Assembly (NCBI GenBank): GCA_028287975.1
Contig: JAQBOP010000344.1
Span: 1 to 47,887, forward strand
DNA from: Mucilaginibacter sp.
Lineage (GTDB): Bacteria > Bacteroidota > Bacteroidia > Sphingobacteriales > Sphingobacteriaceae
Length of the DNA: 47,887 bases
Reading direction: 5' to 3'
Shown piece after piece: positions 7,052-15,914 of the stretch. Every line of letters starts with the position of its first letter. The first letter of the stretch is position 1. Made by a program: the position numbers and the translations under genes. The notes under the pieces were generated by a model. The model was given only the letters and a program-made list of their open reading frames with translations. It did not search any database and was not told the origin of the DNA.

Positions 7052-9823
7052 ATGCTACAATGCTTTAACAGCATAACTTTTGGTAAAAACATTTGTACGG
7101 TTATTTATATCAGCCTCGCAATTTTTGTTTTTAGCTACCAGGGGCATGCCCAAAGTTTGGGTGATCCCATTGTTCATATTACCTTTGGTTCTGGCGTTAA
7201 TCAGTTTGCCGGCGCTTTAAAACCCGATTCGGGTAGCACAACTTACACTTATGCGCCTATATCGCCCGAAGACAATCTTTATACCATTGCTAATACTACC
7301 GTTGGGTTAAACCCGGGTTGGGTTCACACTACCGATCACACCGGTGATCCGAATGGCTATATGATGATAGTTAATGCAAGTTTTACACCCGGTCTGTTTT
7401 ATACACGTACAGTAACCGGTTTATGCGGCAGCACCCAGTACCAATTTGCAGCATTTATAAAAAATATCTTGAACAGCCAGAATGGTATACTTCCCAACGT
7501 AACATTTACTATTGAAACCTTGAGTGGTGATACTTTAGGAAAAGGCAATACTGGTGATATAATTGCAAACAATACCTGGGTACAATATCCTTTTACTTTT
7601 AAAACGCTGCCAAATACCAATGCGGTTGTGCTGAAAATGACAAATAACGCACCCGGCGGCGGGGGTAACGATATTGCTATTGATGATATTACTTTTAGTC
7701 CGTACGGTTCAGACATAACGGTGGTATTTGATCAGACCAATACCGTATTTTGCGAAGCATCGCCCCAAAAGATTACCATCAGAACGACTACGTCGCTCGA
7801 TCAGAATTTCAGCCAAAAACTTCAAAAATATGTTGACGGATCTTGGGTTGATCAGGGCATAGGCGGTACAGATACGGCATTTAGTTTTCAATCTCCGACG
7901 GTGCCGGGCGCTTCCTCTTATCGGCTGGTTAAGGGTGATGCGGGCAGCATTAATATTTCTAAATGTGTTGTGGCTTCAAACCAGCTTAATATAACGGTAT
8001 TGCCTTTACCGGTAGCCGCATTTGCAGTTGCAGATACTACCTGCCAGGGAGATACTTCCGTTTTTAAAGATCAGTCAACCGTACAGGGCTCAACAATTAT
8101 TGTCTGGTCATGGGATTTTGGCGATGGTCAAACCTCGGCCTTGCAAAATCCAAATCATGTCTATGCAAGTCCCGGAGATAAAACCGTAGTATTAACGGTG
8201 TATAATGAAGCAGGGTGTTCAAAAACTACAACAAAAACCATTCACATCATTCCAAAAATCAATATTGATTTTAATTTTTCAACTCCCGATTGTGAAACAA
8301 GGGTTGTAACATTCACGGATGCTTCAACCAATGCCGAAGGAACGATAATTTCGCGCGTATGGGATTATGGTGATGGTACTACCGAAACCAAAGCTGATAA
8401 TACGCCATTTCAACATATTTACGCTAAAGCAAACCTTTATCCTGTTAAACTTACTTTAATAACGGATAAAGGTTGCAGCGCAACCTTAACCAAACCGCTC
8501 AAGATAGGCGCGCTACCCGTGGTTAATTTTGGTTTGCCCGAGATCTGTTATGCGGATCTGTCTGCAAAGTTTACAGATAGTACGACAATTGCAGATAATA
8601 ACACCAACGGCCTTATTTATCAATGGGACTTCGGTGATCCGAATGCTACGGTTAATAATCCAAATACTTCAACATTAAAAAATCCGCAGCATTATTACGG
8701 GCAGCCTAAACAGTACCAGGTAAGTCTTATAGTTACCTCTGCCGATGGTTGTAGCGTAAGCACCAATAAAACGTTGCAGGTAAACGGATCTCCCGAACCG
8801 GAATTTGAGGTGCTTAATGAGCGTACTTTGTGTGCCAATCGCGAAGTTTTCTTTGTGAATAAATCCAAAGCCACTATCGGGAAGGTAACCAAATTAATCT
8901 GGTATTTTGATACCGGTGATACAAGCATACAAGAGGTAGATGATAATCCTTATCCCGATAAATTATATCGGCACACTTATCCTCAAACCGGAAAAATCTA
9001 TACTGTACGCCTGGAGGCTTTTACCGGCGACGCCGATGTTTGCAATGAAATTAAAGAACATACCATAACGGTATTGCTGGCACCGGTAATAGCTAATTTC
9101 ATACCGCCGGACTCGGTTTGTTTAAATGGCGGGCTTGTGCAACTTAGTTCAATTGAAAATACTGGTAGCGCGGGATCTGTAGCTTATTCAGGAACCGGGG
9201 TAAGCGGTTCTGTATTTGATCCGGTAATTGCGGGTGTTGGTACTTTCCCGATAACATGTATCTACACTTCTGTTAACAGCTGTGCTGATACCATCACAAA
9301 AAATATTACTGTAAAGCCAATACCAACGGTTGATGCCGGGCCAAATGTCACCATATTAGCAGGCGGAACCACAACATTACATGCTACTGCCAGCGGCGAC
9401 AACGTTACCTATTCGTGGTTCCCGGTGATAGGTTTAAGTGACAGTACAATACCCAACCCGGCTGTAAGCCTAACTGATAATGATGTTACCTATACACTTA
9501 CTGTAACCAATGAAGAAGGGTGTTCTGTAACAGATAGTATGACTGTAAAGGTATTGCAATTGCCGCTTGTGCCCAACACATTTACGCCAAATAATGATGG
9601 TATTAACGACACGTGGGAGATAAAATACCTGGACACGTACACAGAATGTACCGTTGATGTTTTTAACCGTTACGGGCAGAAGGTATATACATCAGTTGGC
9701 TATAAGATTCCCTGGAACGGAAGATTCAACAATAGCGAACTGCCTGTAGGTGTTTATTATTACATCATTAACCCAAAGCACGGACGTAAGCTTTTATCCG
9801 GTTACGTTACTATAATCAGGTAA
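7052..9823 (+). CDS. T9SS type-B exported protein with PKD repeats
   Basis: A 923-residue secreted protein. A signal peptide covers about residues 14-34 (hydrophobic core IYISLAIFVFSY, then GHAQ). Residues 40-220 look like a carbohydrate-binding or jelly-roll-type beta domain. At least three PKD-type domains follow, marked by WSWDFGDGQT, VWDYGDGTTE and YQWDFGDPNA, with a fourth diverged copy around WYFDTGDTS. Another Ig-like segment (VDAGPNVTILAGG) precedes the C-terminal module. The end, NTFTPNNDGINDTWEI...VFNRYGQKVY...W.G...LPVGVYYYII, is the type-B sorting domain (gliding-motility-associated, CHU_C). By family rules the protein crosses the outer membrane by T9SS and is anchored or released at the surface. 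No adjacent PorP/SprF gene is present here, unlike the cassette near 18 kb. The ligand is unknown; an adhesin or surface-polymer role is inferred. Confidence 0.92.
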   Translation: MLQCFNSITFGKNICTVIYISLAIFVFSYQGHAQSLGDPIVHITFGSGVNQFAGALKPDSGSTTYTYAPISPEDNLYTIANTTVGLNPGWVHTTDHTGDPNGYMMIVNASFTPGLFYTRTVTGLCGSTQYQFAAFIKNILNSQNGILPNVTFTIETLSGDTLGKGNTGDIIANNTWVQYPFTFKTLPNTNAVVLKMTNNAPGGGGNDIAIDDITFSPYGSDITVVFDQTNTVFCEASPQKITIRTTTSLDQNFSQKLQKYVDGSWVDQGIGGTDTAFSFQSPTVPGASSYRLVKGDAGSINISKCVVASNQLNITVLPLPVAAFAVADTTCQGDTSVFKDQSTVQGSTIIVWSWDFGDGQTSALQNPNHVYASPGDKTVVLTVYNEAGCSKTTTKTIHIIPKINIDFNFSTPDCETRVVTFTDASTNAEGTIISRVWDYGDGTTETKADNTPFQHIYAKANLYPVKLTLITDKGCSATLTKPLKIGALPVVNFGLPEICYADLSAKFTDSTTIADNNTNGLIYQWDFGDPNATVNNPNTSTLKNPQHYYGQPKQYQVSLIVTSADGCSVSTNKTLQVNGSPEPEFEVLNERTLCANREVFFVNKSKATIGKVTKLIWYFDTGDTSIQEVDDNPYPDKLYRHTYPQTGKIYTVRLEAFTGDADVCNEIKEHTITVLLAPVIANFIPPDSVCLNGGLVQLSSIENTGSAGSVAYSGTGVSGSVFDPVIAGVGTFPITCIYTSVNSCADTITKNITVKPIPTVDAGPNVTILAGGTTTLHATASGDNVTYSWFPVIGLSDSTIPNPAVSLTDNDVTYTLTVTNEEGCSVTDSMTVKVLQLPLVPNTFTPNNDGINDTWEIKYLDTYTECTVDVFNRYGQKVYTSVGYKIPWNGRFNNSELPVGVYYYIINPKHGRKLLSGYVTIIR

Positions 9824-9841
9824 ATAGGAGGGCATGGACTT

Positions 9842-10087
9842 TTATGATGCTAATGAAGCATTATTACCCGGCGGCGAGATCATCGTGTCAATAAATTCTC
9901 CGATGGCTTTTAACGTGTAGCTGTCAAGGTAATCTTCATTACGCTGCATCCACTCGCTACCCAATTTATAAAGCATGGCTGCTTTTCCATTTATTCTAAC
10001 TTTCCACACGCGCCAGTTTTTAAAATAACCAGTAGTAATTTCAATAAGGTGTGTGGTACCATCGGCTAACTTCACTTTATAATTCAT
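9842..10087 (-). CDS. Conserved small protein of unknown function
   Basis: An 81-residue cytoplasmic-looking protein starting at the ATG at 10085-10087 (MNYKVKLADGTTHLIEI). A longer frame reaches an ATG at 10129, but the extra 14 residues (MIKNGLFNYLNHHD) look unlike coding sequence. It begins with a short beta-rich part (KVKLADGTTHLIEITTGYF) and is rich in Trp and aromatic residues (NWRVWKVRI, SEWMQRNEDYLD), with a helical C-terminus. No motif is recognised and no function is assigned. It lies between the convergent PKD-protein gene and the terminator of the DUF1080 gene. Confidence 0.65.
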   Translation of the reverse strand: MNYKVKLADGTTHLIEITTGYFKNWRVWKVRINGKAAMLYKLGSEWMQRNEDYLDSYTLKAIGEFIDTMISPPGNNASLAS

Positions 10088-10227
10088 GTCGTGATGATTT
10101 AAATAATTGAATAGTCCGTTTTTAATCAAATGGCAGTAGAATTTAAATAAATACGCTGCAATTTATAGAATATTGCGCTGTAAACTGTTAATATTTGTTA
10201 ATAATTTCACTTAATTAAAAGGTATTA

Positions 10228-10267
10228 AAGCAATGGATTGATAATCAATAAAATCAATCCATTGCTT
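10228..10267 (-). terminator. Intrinsic terminator after the DUF1080 gene
   Basis: A perfect 15-base inverted repeat, left arm AAGCAATGGATTGAT (10228-10242) and right arm ATCAATCCATTGCTT (10253-10267), has a 10-base loop. It begins five bases past the stop of the minus-strand gene ending at 10273. On the minus strand the stem is followed by TTTAAT, a short T-tract, so termination strength is moderate. Confidence 0.75.
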
Positions 10268-10272
10268 ATAAA

Positions 10273-11058
10273 TTATTCTCTTATCCAGATGTTCCTGTAA
10301 CTGATTGGCGCGCTTTTGTCGCCATGTGCCTGCAATCTTAATGAGGCCGGGCCATGTTGTGTATATACGTGTTGCGTACCGGTAGATGTTGCACCTTTTA
10401 TGGCCACGTTGTTTTGAACCAATACGCCATTAAAGAAAATTGTAACATGTGCAGGGCTTTTGACAGTACCGTCTTCATTAAATTCAGGATCGGTGTAGGC
10501 AATGTCATAAACATTCCACTCGCCGGCTTTTTTGGCAGGGTTTACCAATGGGATAGACTCGCGGTATACGCTACCGGCCATGCCATTAGTATATGTCTTG
10601 TTATCGTTATTGTAAGTATCCAGTACCTGGATCTCGTATTTCCCTGATAAGAAGATACCGCTGTTGCCCCTTGCCTGGCCGGTACCGGTTATGTCTGCAG
10701 GTATTTTCCATTCAATATGTAACTGGTAGCTGGTAAACTTTTTCTTGGTTTCAATATCGCCAACCGATTTATCAACCGTAAGCACATCGCCATTAATTTT
10801 CCATTTTGCAGTTGATTGATCTGACGCTGATTCCCATTCATCCAGGTTTTTTCCATCAAACAATATGATAGCATCAGATGGTGCTGTACCAAAAGTTTTG
10901 CCGGGAACAACAACGTTAGGTACGGGTGTAAAAACTTCGGCGTTTGTCGGGTTTGACGAACTAAGATTAGCTTGTTTGATAGTGGCCGATGTTGTTTGCC
11001 CATAAACAATAGGTGATAAACACAACAGCGTTGCCGTAAAAATCAGGTTGTACTTCAT
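10273..11058 (-). CDS. Secreted DUF1080 (3-keto-disaccharide hydrolase-like) protein
   Basis: A 261-residue protein with a signal peptide (MKYNLIFTATLLCLSPIVYG, cleavage before QTTSA). A linker of about 35 residues is followed by one DUF1080 domain from about residue 60 to the end. Family features are LFDGKNLDEWES, HIEWKIP, ARGNSGIFLSGKYEIQVLDT and a closing NIWIRE. DUF1080 domains have a concanavalin-like lectin/glucanase fold; some members hydrolyse 3-keto-glucosides, but activity here is not shown. It is divergent from the phosphoesterase gene across a 198-base spacer and has its own terminator, so it is probably monocistronic. Likely periplasmic or outer-surface. Confidence 0.9.
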   Translation of the reverse strand: MKYNLIFTATLLCLSPIVYGQTTSATIKQANLSSSNPTNAEVFTPVPNVVVPGKTFGTAPSDAIILFDGKNLDEWESASDQSTAKWKINGDVLTVDKSVGDIETKKKFTSYQLHIEWKIPADITGTGQARGNSGIFLSGKYEIQVLDTYNNDNKTYTNGMAGSVYRESIPLVNPAKKAGEWNVYDIAYTDPEFNEDGTVKSPAHVTIFFNGVLVQNNVAIKGATSTGTQHVYTQHGPASLRLQAHGDKSAPISYRNIWIRE

Positions 11059-11256
11059 GAGGTTTAATTTGGGTTAATTGTTATTCAAATCTATAAGATT
11101 TCATTTATAAACATAGTATGTTTTAGCCCGTGTTTATTTAACAATTATAGTTTTTAAATTAGTAATTCATGCCATCGTAACATTACATTTACTTAAACGC
11201 TTCTTTTAATTTATGTTTTTTGAGTTTATTTACCGCACACATATTCCCAATAAATT

Positions 11257-12165
11257 ATGAAGTTAGTTTCAAAATTAATATGCGCCGGGGCTTTAATAAG
11301 TGCAGGCGCTATATGTTATTCTTTCAGTAGCGAACCGGCAGCAAAACCTCATCGTTACGATCACATTATTGTAGTGATGGAAGAAAACCATGGATTTGAC
11401 GAGGTAATTGGATCAGCCAATGCGCCTTATATAACCGCTCTTGCCCAGCAGGGTGTTTTGTTTACAGATTCGCATGGCGTAACACATCCAAGCCAGCCTA
11501 ATTACCTTGCTTTATACTCAGGTAGTGTACAAGGAGTAATAGGTGATGAGTCGCTTGAAGAAAGGACGCCTTATACTACACCTAATTTAGGGGCATCATT
11601 AATTAGTCATGGCTTAACCTTTAAAGGATATGCGCAAACTATGCCATCAGTTGGATATTTACCCAGCTATTATAAAAAAAGCGAACTTACAGGTGCGTCT
11701 TTGTATGCGCGTAAACATGCCCCATGGGTAAATTGGTTAGGCAATAAACAGAATAACATTTCGCCGTCATTCAGTTTACCCATGGAACAGTTCCCGAAAG
11801 ATTTTAACAAATTACCTACAGTTGCTTTTGTTATCCCGGATATGGATTACGACATGCACAATATTGGTGATCCCGGCGATGCAGAAGCTATTAAAAGAGG
11901 GGATAAGTGGTTAAAGGATAACTTAGGCGCTTATGTTGAATGGGCAAAAAAACATAATAGCCTTTTGATATTAACTTTTGATGAAGACAATTTCAAAACT
12001 GTTAATCATATACCCACCATATTTGCCGGTGCAGGTATTATTTCGGGAAAGTACAATGAAAAAATAAATCATTACAGTGTATTACATACCATAGAGGCTA
12101 TGTATAATTTGCCGGTTTCTGATACTACAAAAGCAACAGCTATAAGCGATATCTGGAAAAAATAA
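11257..12165 (+). CDS. Secreted phosphoesterase (phospholipase C / acid phosphatase-like family)
   Basis: A 302-residue protein with an N-terminal signal sequence (hydrophobic residues 5-22) and an alkaline-phosphatase-like core. The metal-binding N-terminal motif is VVMEENHGFDEVIG (near 40-53), where EENH is the usual signature of the phosphoesterase family that includes phospholipase C and AcpA. HGVTHPSQPNYLALYSGS follows, with the Thr/Ser and Asn expected near the active site, and a late TFDEDNF supplies metal-binding acids. The probable role is hydrolysis of phosphate esters in the periplasm. The substrate cannot be told from sequence; acid phosphatase and lipid phosphatase are both possible. 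It ends 31 bases before the convergent MATE gene. Confidence 0.87.
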   Translation: MKLVSKLICAGALISAGAICYSFSSEPAAKPHRYDHIIVVMEENHGFDEVIGSANAPYITALAQQGVLFTDSHGVTHPSQPNYLALYSGSVQGVIGDESLEERTPYTTPNLGASLISHGLTFKGYAQTMPSVGYLPSYYKKSELTGASLYARKHAPWVNWLGNKQNNISPSFSLPMEQFPKDFNKLPTVAFVIPDMDYDMHNIGDPGDAEAIKRGDKWLKDNLGAYVEWAKKHNSLLILTFDEDNFKTVNHIPTIFAGAGIISGKYNEKINHYSVLHTIEAMYNLPVSDTTKATAISDIWKK

Positions 12166-12195
12166 AGTTATTTCATTTAAATTAAGTAGGGGCTT

Positions 12196-13584
12196 TTATA
12201 CCTTAACCTCTTTCCATTTTCCTTTTTTGAAATAATACCACGCTGTTAATGCAAGTAACGTTTCTGCAATTGGGATCGATATGAATGCACCGGTAGCCTT
12301 CATGTCAAGCTTTTCAGAAAGATAATAAGCTAATGGTATTTGTATTAGCCAAAAGCAAATGAAATTTATCCAGGTAGGGGTTTGGGTATCGCCGGCACCA
12401 TTTAACGCCTGGGTCATTACCATACCTATCCCATAAAAGATATAGGCTGAGCCAAAGGTTTGTAATGCCTGTACTCCAAATTTAATAACAGCCACGTCTT
12501 TAGTGAATATATGGATGATAGGACTGGAGAAACACAGGAAAATGATCGTCACCATTCCCATAAAAATGGCGTTATATTTTGCGGTAATCATAACGCTTTT
12601 TTCGGCCCTGTCAATTTCATTGGCGCCAAGGTTTTGCCCCACTAACGTAGCAGCAGCATTACTCAAGCCCCAGGCTGGTAATATGAAGAAAACCACATTG
12701 CGTATAGCTAGCTGGTAACCCGCAGATGCAGCCGTTCCGCCGGTTTCGGCTACTAACCGGGCCACAACTATCCAACTACCACTGGCTATTATAAATTGCA
12801 ACGTCGCCGGCCAGGCTATTTTAATAATGGTTTTGATTACGGGTGCATCAAAATTGAAGTGCAGAGCAGTAAATTTAACAATGCCATTTCCTTTAATTAA
12901 ATGATAGCACTGGTATATCACCCCCGATGTCCGGCCTGTAACCGTTGCTATAGCAGCACCTTTTAAACCAAAAAAATGGATCAGAATAGGGCATAGGATT
13001 ATATTGGTTAAACTGGCTATCCATAAGCTTTTCATGGCCATAGCCGCGTTACCCGCACCACGGAAAATACCGTTGATGAGGAAGATGAGTATAATAACCA
13101 AACTGCCGCCAAACATGATCCGGGTAAATATGGCGCCATCGGCTACAACTTCTTTACTGGCGCCCATCAACCTCAAAATATCACCGGCATAGATCATCCC
13201 GGCTACAGTTAAGATTGCCGAAATGATAAAAGCAATAATTAACGATTGCGCACCGGCGTGTGCTGCGCCGTCTGTATTTTTCTCGCCTATGCGCCGGGCA
13301 ACTACAGCACCCGCGGCAGTGCTTAAACCAATGGCTATCGAGTAAACTATGGTAATAACAGATTCTGTCAGCCCAACGCTGGCAATGGCGTTTTGTCCCA
13401 GCTTCCCTACAAAGAAAATGTCAACAAGCGCAAATACACTTTCAAGGCTTAGCTCCAATATCATAGGCACAGCCAACAGGAATACCGCTTTGCGGATACT
13501 GCCCTTAGTATAATCTTGTGTCTCGCCGTTAAGCGACTGACGTATTACGGAAATAATGTTTTTTATAGTCACGGTGAAAGGCAT
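12196..13584 (-). CDS. MATE family multidrug/sodium antiporter
   Basis: A polytopic membrane protein of 462 residues from the ATG at 13584 (472 if the ATG at 13614 is used). Twelve hydrophobic helices are visible. MATE signatures include VPMILELSLESVFALVDIFFVGKLG near the first helix and TAAGAVVARRIGEKN. The equivalent second-half segment is AAATLVGQNLGANEIDRAEKSV. Members exchange cationic drugs or metabolites for H+ or Na+ across the inner membrane. The 13614 start would overlap the upstream small gene by 19 bases, whereas 13584 leaves an 11-base gap, so 13584 is preferred. It is the last gene of a minus-strand group with the HMA-like, DinB and VOC genes. Substrate unknown. Confidence 0.92.
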   Translation of the reverse strand: MPFTVTIKNIISVIRQSLNGETQDYTKGSIRKAVFLLAVPMILELSLESVFALVDIFFVGKLGQNAIASVGLTESVITIVYSIAIGLSTAAGAVVARRIGEKNTDGAAHAGAQSLIIAFIISAILTVAGMIYAGDILRLMGASKEVVADGAIFTRIMFGGSLVIILIFLINGIFRGAGNAAMAMKSLWIASLTNIILCPILIHFFGLKGAAIATVTGRTSGVIYQCYHLIKGNGIVKFTALHFNFDAPVIKTIIKIAWPATLQFIIASGSWIVVARLVAETGGTAASAGYQLAIRNVVFFILPAWGLSNAAATLVGQNLGANEIDRAEKSVMITAKYNAIFMGMVTIIFLCFSSPIIHIFTKDVAVIKFGVQALQTFGSAYIFYGIGMVMTQALNGAGDTQTPTWINFICFWLIQIPLAYYLSEKLDMKATGAFISIPIAETLLALTAWYYFKKGKWKEVKV

Positions 13585-13595
13585 CAGTTGTTTTA

Positions 13596-13808
13596 TTAGG
13601 TTAAAACCTCGCAAGAATAACCATTAGCATTTAATATGGCTATTATTTTTTCGGGGATGACCCTTTTTGCCTCGACGCGGAGGATCTTATCGCAATCCTC
13701 CATGTCAAAATTTACCTGGCTGTCAGGAAAATGATCAAGTACCTTCCGGATCAGTATTTCGGAAGATTCAATTTCATTAACATTTGTTTTAAAAACTTCT
13801 ACAACCAT
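13596..13808 (-). CDS. HMA-like small protein without metal-binding cysteines
   Basis: A 70-residue protein. The predicted pattern is beta-alpha-beta-beta-alpha-beta: EVFKTNV, helix SEILIRKVLDHF, QVNFDMEDCDKILRVE, helix PEKIIAILNANG, YSCEVL. This pattern, with the terminal G-Y-x-C-E-V-L, resembles the heavy-metal-associated ferredoxin-like fold. The N-terminal CxxC of true metal chaperones is absent, so copper carriage is not supported. It lies directly upstream of the MATE exporter on the same strand and downstream of the DinB gene by nine bases, so it is likely translated from one transcript. Function unknown; the fold assignment is inferred. Confidence 0.7.
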   Translation of the reverse strand: MVVEVFKTNVNEIESSEILIRKVLDHFPDSQVNFDMEDCDKILRVEAKRVIPEKIIAILNANGYSCEVLT

Positions 13809-13817
13809 GTTATATGT

Positions 13818-14315
13818 TTATCCAGCCAATACTTTAGCTATGTTTTTTAATTGAAATATATGCCGCTGTGTATGAAATATATAGAACCATACAAACTCTA
13901 ACCTGGTAAACTCACCAAAGCCCGGAATTTCAAATACAGTGCAGGTTAATGACAGGTCCAGCGTTTTAACCGCTTGTATAAGCCTGTCAAATTTCTCTTT
14001 GGCAATACCCAACATTTCTTCCCTGGTATGCTGCTTGCCCGACGGATAGATAAAGTCAGGAGATTGCATTTTAATATCCATATTTAAAAACAGCTTGGCT
14101 GTTTCGGCTATCTTATCATCATACCTGCGCGCTGTCTGTTTAGTTTCTCCATACAACAGATCAACTCCAATTGCGTTCATTATATGTTCTGTAACCTGTG
14201 CGGGTGTCCAGCAATCATCAAAAGGAACAGTATTAAAATTATCCTCGCTTATTGAAGAAATAGTTTCAGTCAATTCGGTCTCCGTATTTTGCAGTTCTTT
14301 TAATAGATCTTTCAT
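13818..14315 (-). CDS. DinB-fold (DfsB/YfiT-like) protein
   Basis: A 165-residue four-helix-bundle protein. Family marks are the N-terminal helix, DDCWTPAQVTEHIMNA with His44, and the C-terminal block FHTQRHIFQLKNI with His148 and His152. These three histidines are in the positions of the nickel/zinc triad of the DinB superfamily. Members act as thiol-dependent S-transferases or hydrolases; the substrate is unknown here. It lies nine bases upstream of the HMA-like gene and 52 bases downstream of the VOC gene, all on the minus strand. No export signal is seen. Confidence 0.85.
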   Translation of the reverse strand: MKDLLKELQNTETELTETISSISEDNFNTVPFDDCWTPAQVTEHIMNAIGVDLLYGETKQTARRYDDKIAETAKLFLNMDIKMQSPDFIYPSGKQHTREEMLGIAKEKFDRLIQAVKTLDLSLTCTVFEIPGFGEFTRLEFVWFYIFHTQRHIFQLKNIAKVLAG

Positions 14316-14367
14316 ACTGACATTTAAAGTCTGGCCTGTTCCCTGGCAGGCGTTTATTTATATTAAT

Positions 14368-14793
14368 TTATTTTTGATTTTCGTCATAGTTTATCATCCA
14401 TTTCACGCCGAATTTATCAGTAAGCATACCAAATACAGCTCCCCAGAACATTTTTTCAAGTGGCACCTCTACTTGTCCATCCACAGCCAACCCGTTAAAT
14501 ATGGCATTTGTCTCCTCTATACTCTCGGGTGCAACAGCAATCGAGATGTTAGTGCCAAAGGTTAATGTTTGTCCGGCTGATTCTAACACGTCCGTACCCA
14601 TCAGCATGTTATCACCTACTTGCAAAGCCACATGCATGATCCGTTCTTTGTCCTCTGCCGACATGTTGTCGCCATGGGGCGTTTCTTTAAAACGTTGTAG
14701 TGCCAAAAACTCGCCGCCAAATACTGATTTGTAAAAGGTAAAAGCTTCTTCGGTATTACCCAAAAAGTTTAAATAAGGATTGATCTTAGCCAT
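14368..14793 (-). CDS. VOC superfamily protein, PhnB-like
   Basis: A 141-residue protein of the vicinal-oxygen-chelate/PhnB type. It shows INPYLNFLGNTEEAFTFYKSVFGGEF at the N-terminus (NFxGxxEEAxxFY). MHVALQVGDNMLMGTD follows in the middle, and WGAVFGMLTDKFGVKWMIN at the end is the diagnostic YG...F.D.FG..W stretch with Trp before GAVFG. Proteins of this type often lack a proven enzymatic role. It is the first gene of the minus-strand VOC-DinB-HMA-MATE group and is divergent from the DJ-1/AraC regulator across a 146-base spacer, which makes that regulator a candidate controller. Confidence 0.88.
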   Translation of the reverse strand: MAKINPYLNFLGNTEEAFTFYKSVFGGEFLALQRFKETPHGDNMSAEDKERIMHVALQVGDNMLMGTDVLESAGQTLTFGTNISIAVAPESIEETNAIFNGLAVDGQVEVPLEKMFWGAVFGMLTDKFGVKWMINYDENQK

Positions 14794-14939
14794 GGTTTGT
14801 TGTTTTTAAGTTATTAAAGTTATTTTTTTGTTGATACTAAGGTAAGGGCAATTTATTAGAGTTAAGGTGTGCATAAATGTCAAGTGTAGGGGGTATTCGG
14901 GACATTTTTTTATATTTACCTGATACTAAACTAAAGCAG

Positions 14940-15911
14940 ATGATACAATTAGGTATTTTATTAACCAACAGGTACAGGCTACTAAGCGTAGCTGCTATTC
15001 TTGATGTTTTTGAAAGTGTTAACCGTTTTTATGCTGACGATAAAAAAGATCCGGCTTTTAATATATCATTGATCGGTATTGATGAAATAGATACAAACCA
15101 TGCTGCCGAATTTAACGGATACCGGATCCAATACATTTGTGATGTACAAAAACAGGATCTGATATTTATACCGGCTTTTAATTCGGCCGATGTTGTGCAG
15201 GCTATTTATGAAAACCAAAAATATATACCGTGGTTGCAACAACAATTTAAGGCAGGGGCTGAACTGGCTTGCGTATGCACAGGCGCATTTTTACTGGGCG
15301 CAACCGGGCTTTTAAACGGAAGGTCTGCCACAACACATGTTGATGCCTGTAATGAGTTTGCCAATGCTTTCCCGACAGTAAAACTACAGGCTGATAAGGT
15401 AGTAACCGGCGATGGCGGGTTATACACCAGCGGAGGATCGACCTCAAGCTTTCATTTAATGCTGCACCTGTTGCAAAAACATTGCGGTAAGGATATAGCA
15501 GTGCGTACAGCTAAACTATTCTCGATTGATATGGATAGGGAACAACAAACCTATTTCAGCACATTTTCGCCGCTTCAAGTACATAATGACGAACTGGTTG
15601 CCATGGCTCAACAAAATATTGAGGCTGCGTACCATAATGCCGGTACTATAGAAGAATTAATAAAAGAGATACCTGGCAGCCGCAGAAACATAGCCCGGCG
15701 CTTTAAGCAGGTAACCGGGATAACACCGATAGAATATCTGCAAAAAACAAGGATAGAGGCCGCCAAAAAACTATTGGTTCAAACCAACCAGCAAATGACA
15801 GAGGTGATGATCAACTCGGGTTACAGCGATCCGAAGGCTTTCCGTAAGATATTCAGAAAAACCGTAGGCATGACCCCAACCGGGTATCGCGAAAAGTTTT
15901 ATATGGGATAA
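14940..15911 (+). CDS. AraC-family regulator with DJ-1/PfpI domain (GlxA type)
   Basis: A 323-residue regulator. Residues 1-175 form a DJ-1/PfpI-like domain with Cys113 in a nucleophile-elbow-type motif, CVCTGAFLLG, and TTHVDACNEF after it. Residues about 220-320 are two helix-turn-helix units of the AraC class: GSRRNIARRFKQVTGITP and a second with SGYSDPKAFRKIFRKTVGMTP. The first ATG at 14877 would add 21 residues; 14940 (MIQLGILLTNRYRL) fits the start usual for GlxA-type proteins and is preferred. In the family the N-terminal domain senses a small ligand. It is divergent from VOC-DinB-HMA-MATE, and regulation of that group is a reasonable inference only. Confidence 0.9.
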   Translation: MIQLGILLTNRYRLLSVAAILDVFESVNRFYADDKKDPAFNISLIGIDEIDTNHAAEFNGYRIQYICDVQKQDLIFIPAFNSADVVQAIYENQKYIPWLQQQFKAGAELACVCTGAFLLGATGLLNGRSATTHVDACNEFANAFPTVKLQADKVVTGDGGLYTSGGSTSSFHLMLHLLQKHCGKDIAVRTAKLFSIDMDREQQTYFSTFSPLQVHNDELVAMAQQNIEAAYHNAGTIEELIKEIPGSRRNIARRFKQVTGITPIEYLQKTRIEAAKKLLVQTNQQMTEVMINSGYSDPKAFRKIFRKTVGMTPTGYREKFYMG

Positions 15912-15914
15912 TAA

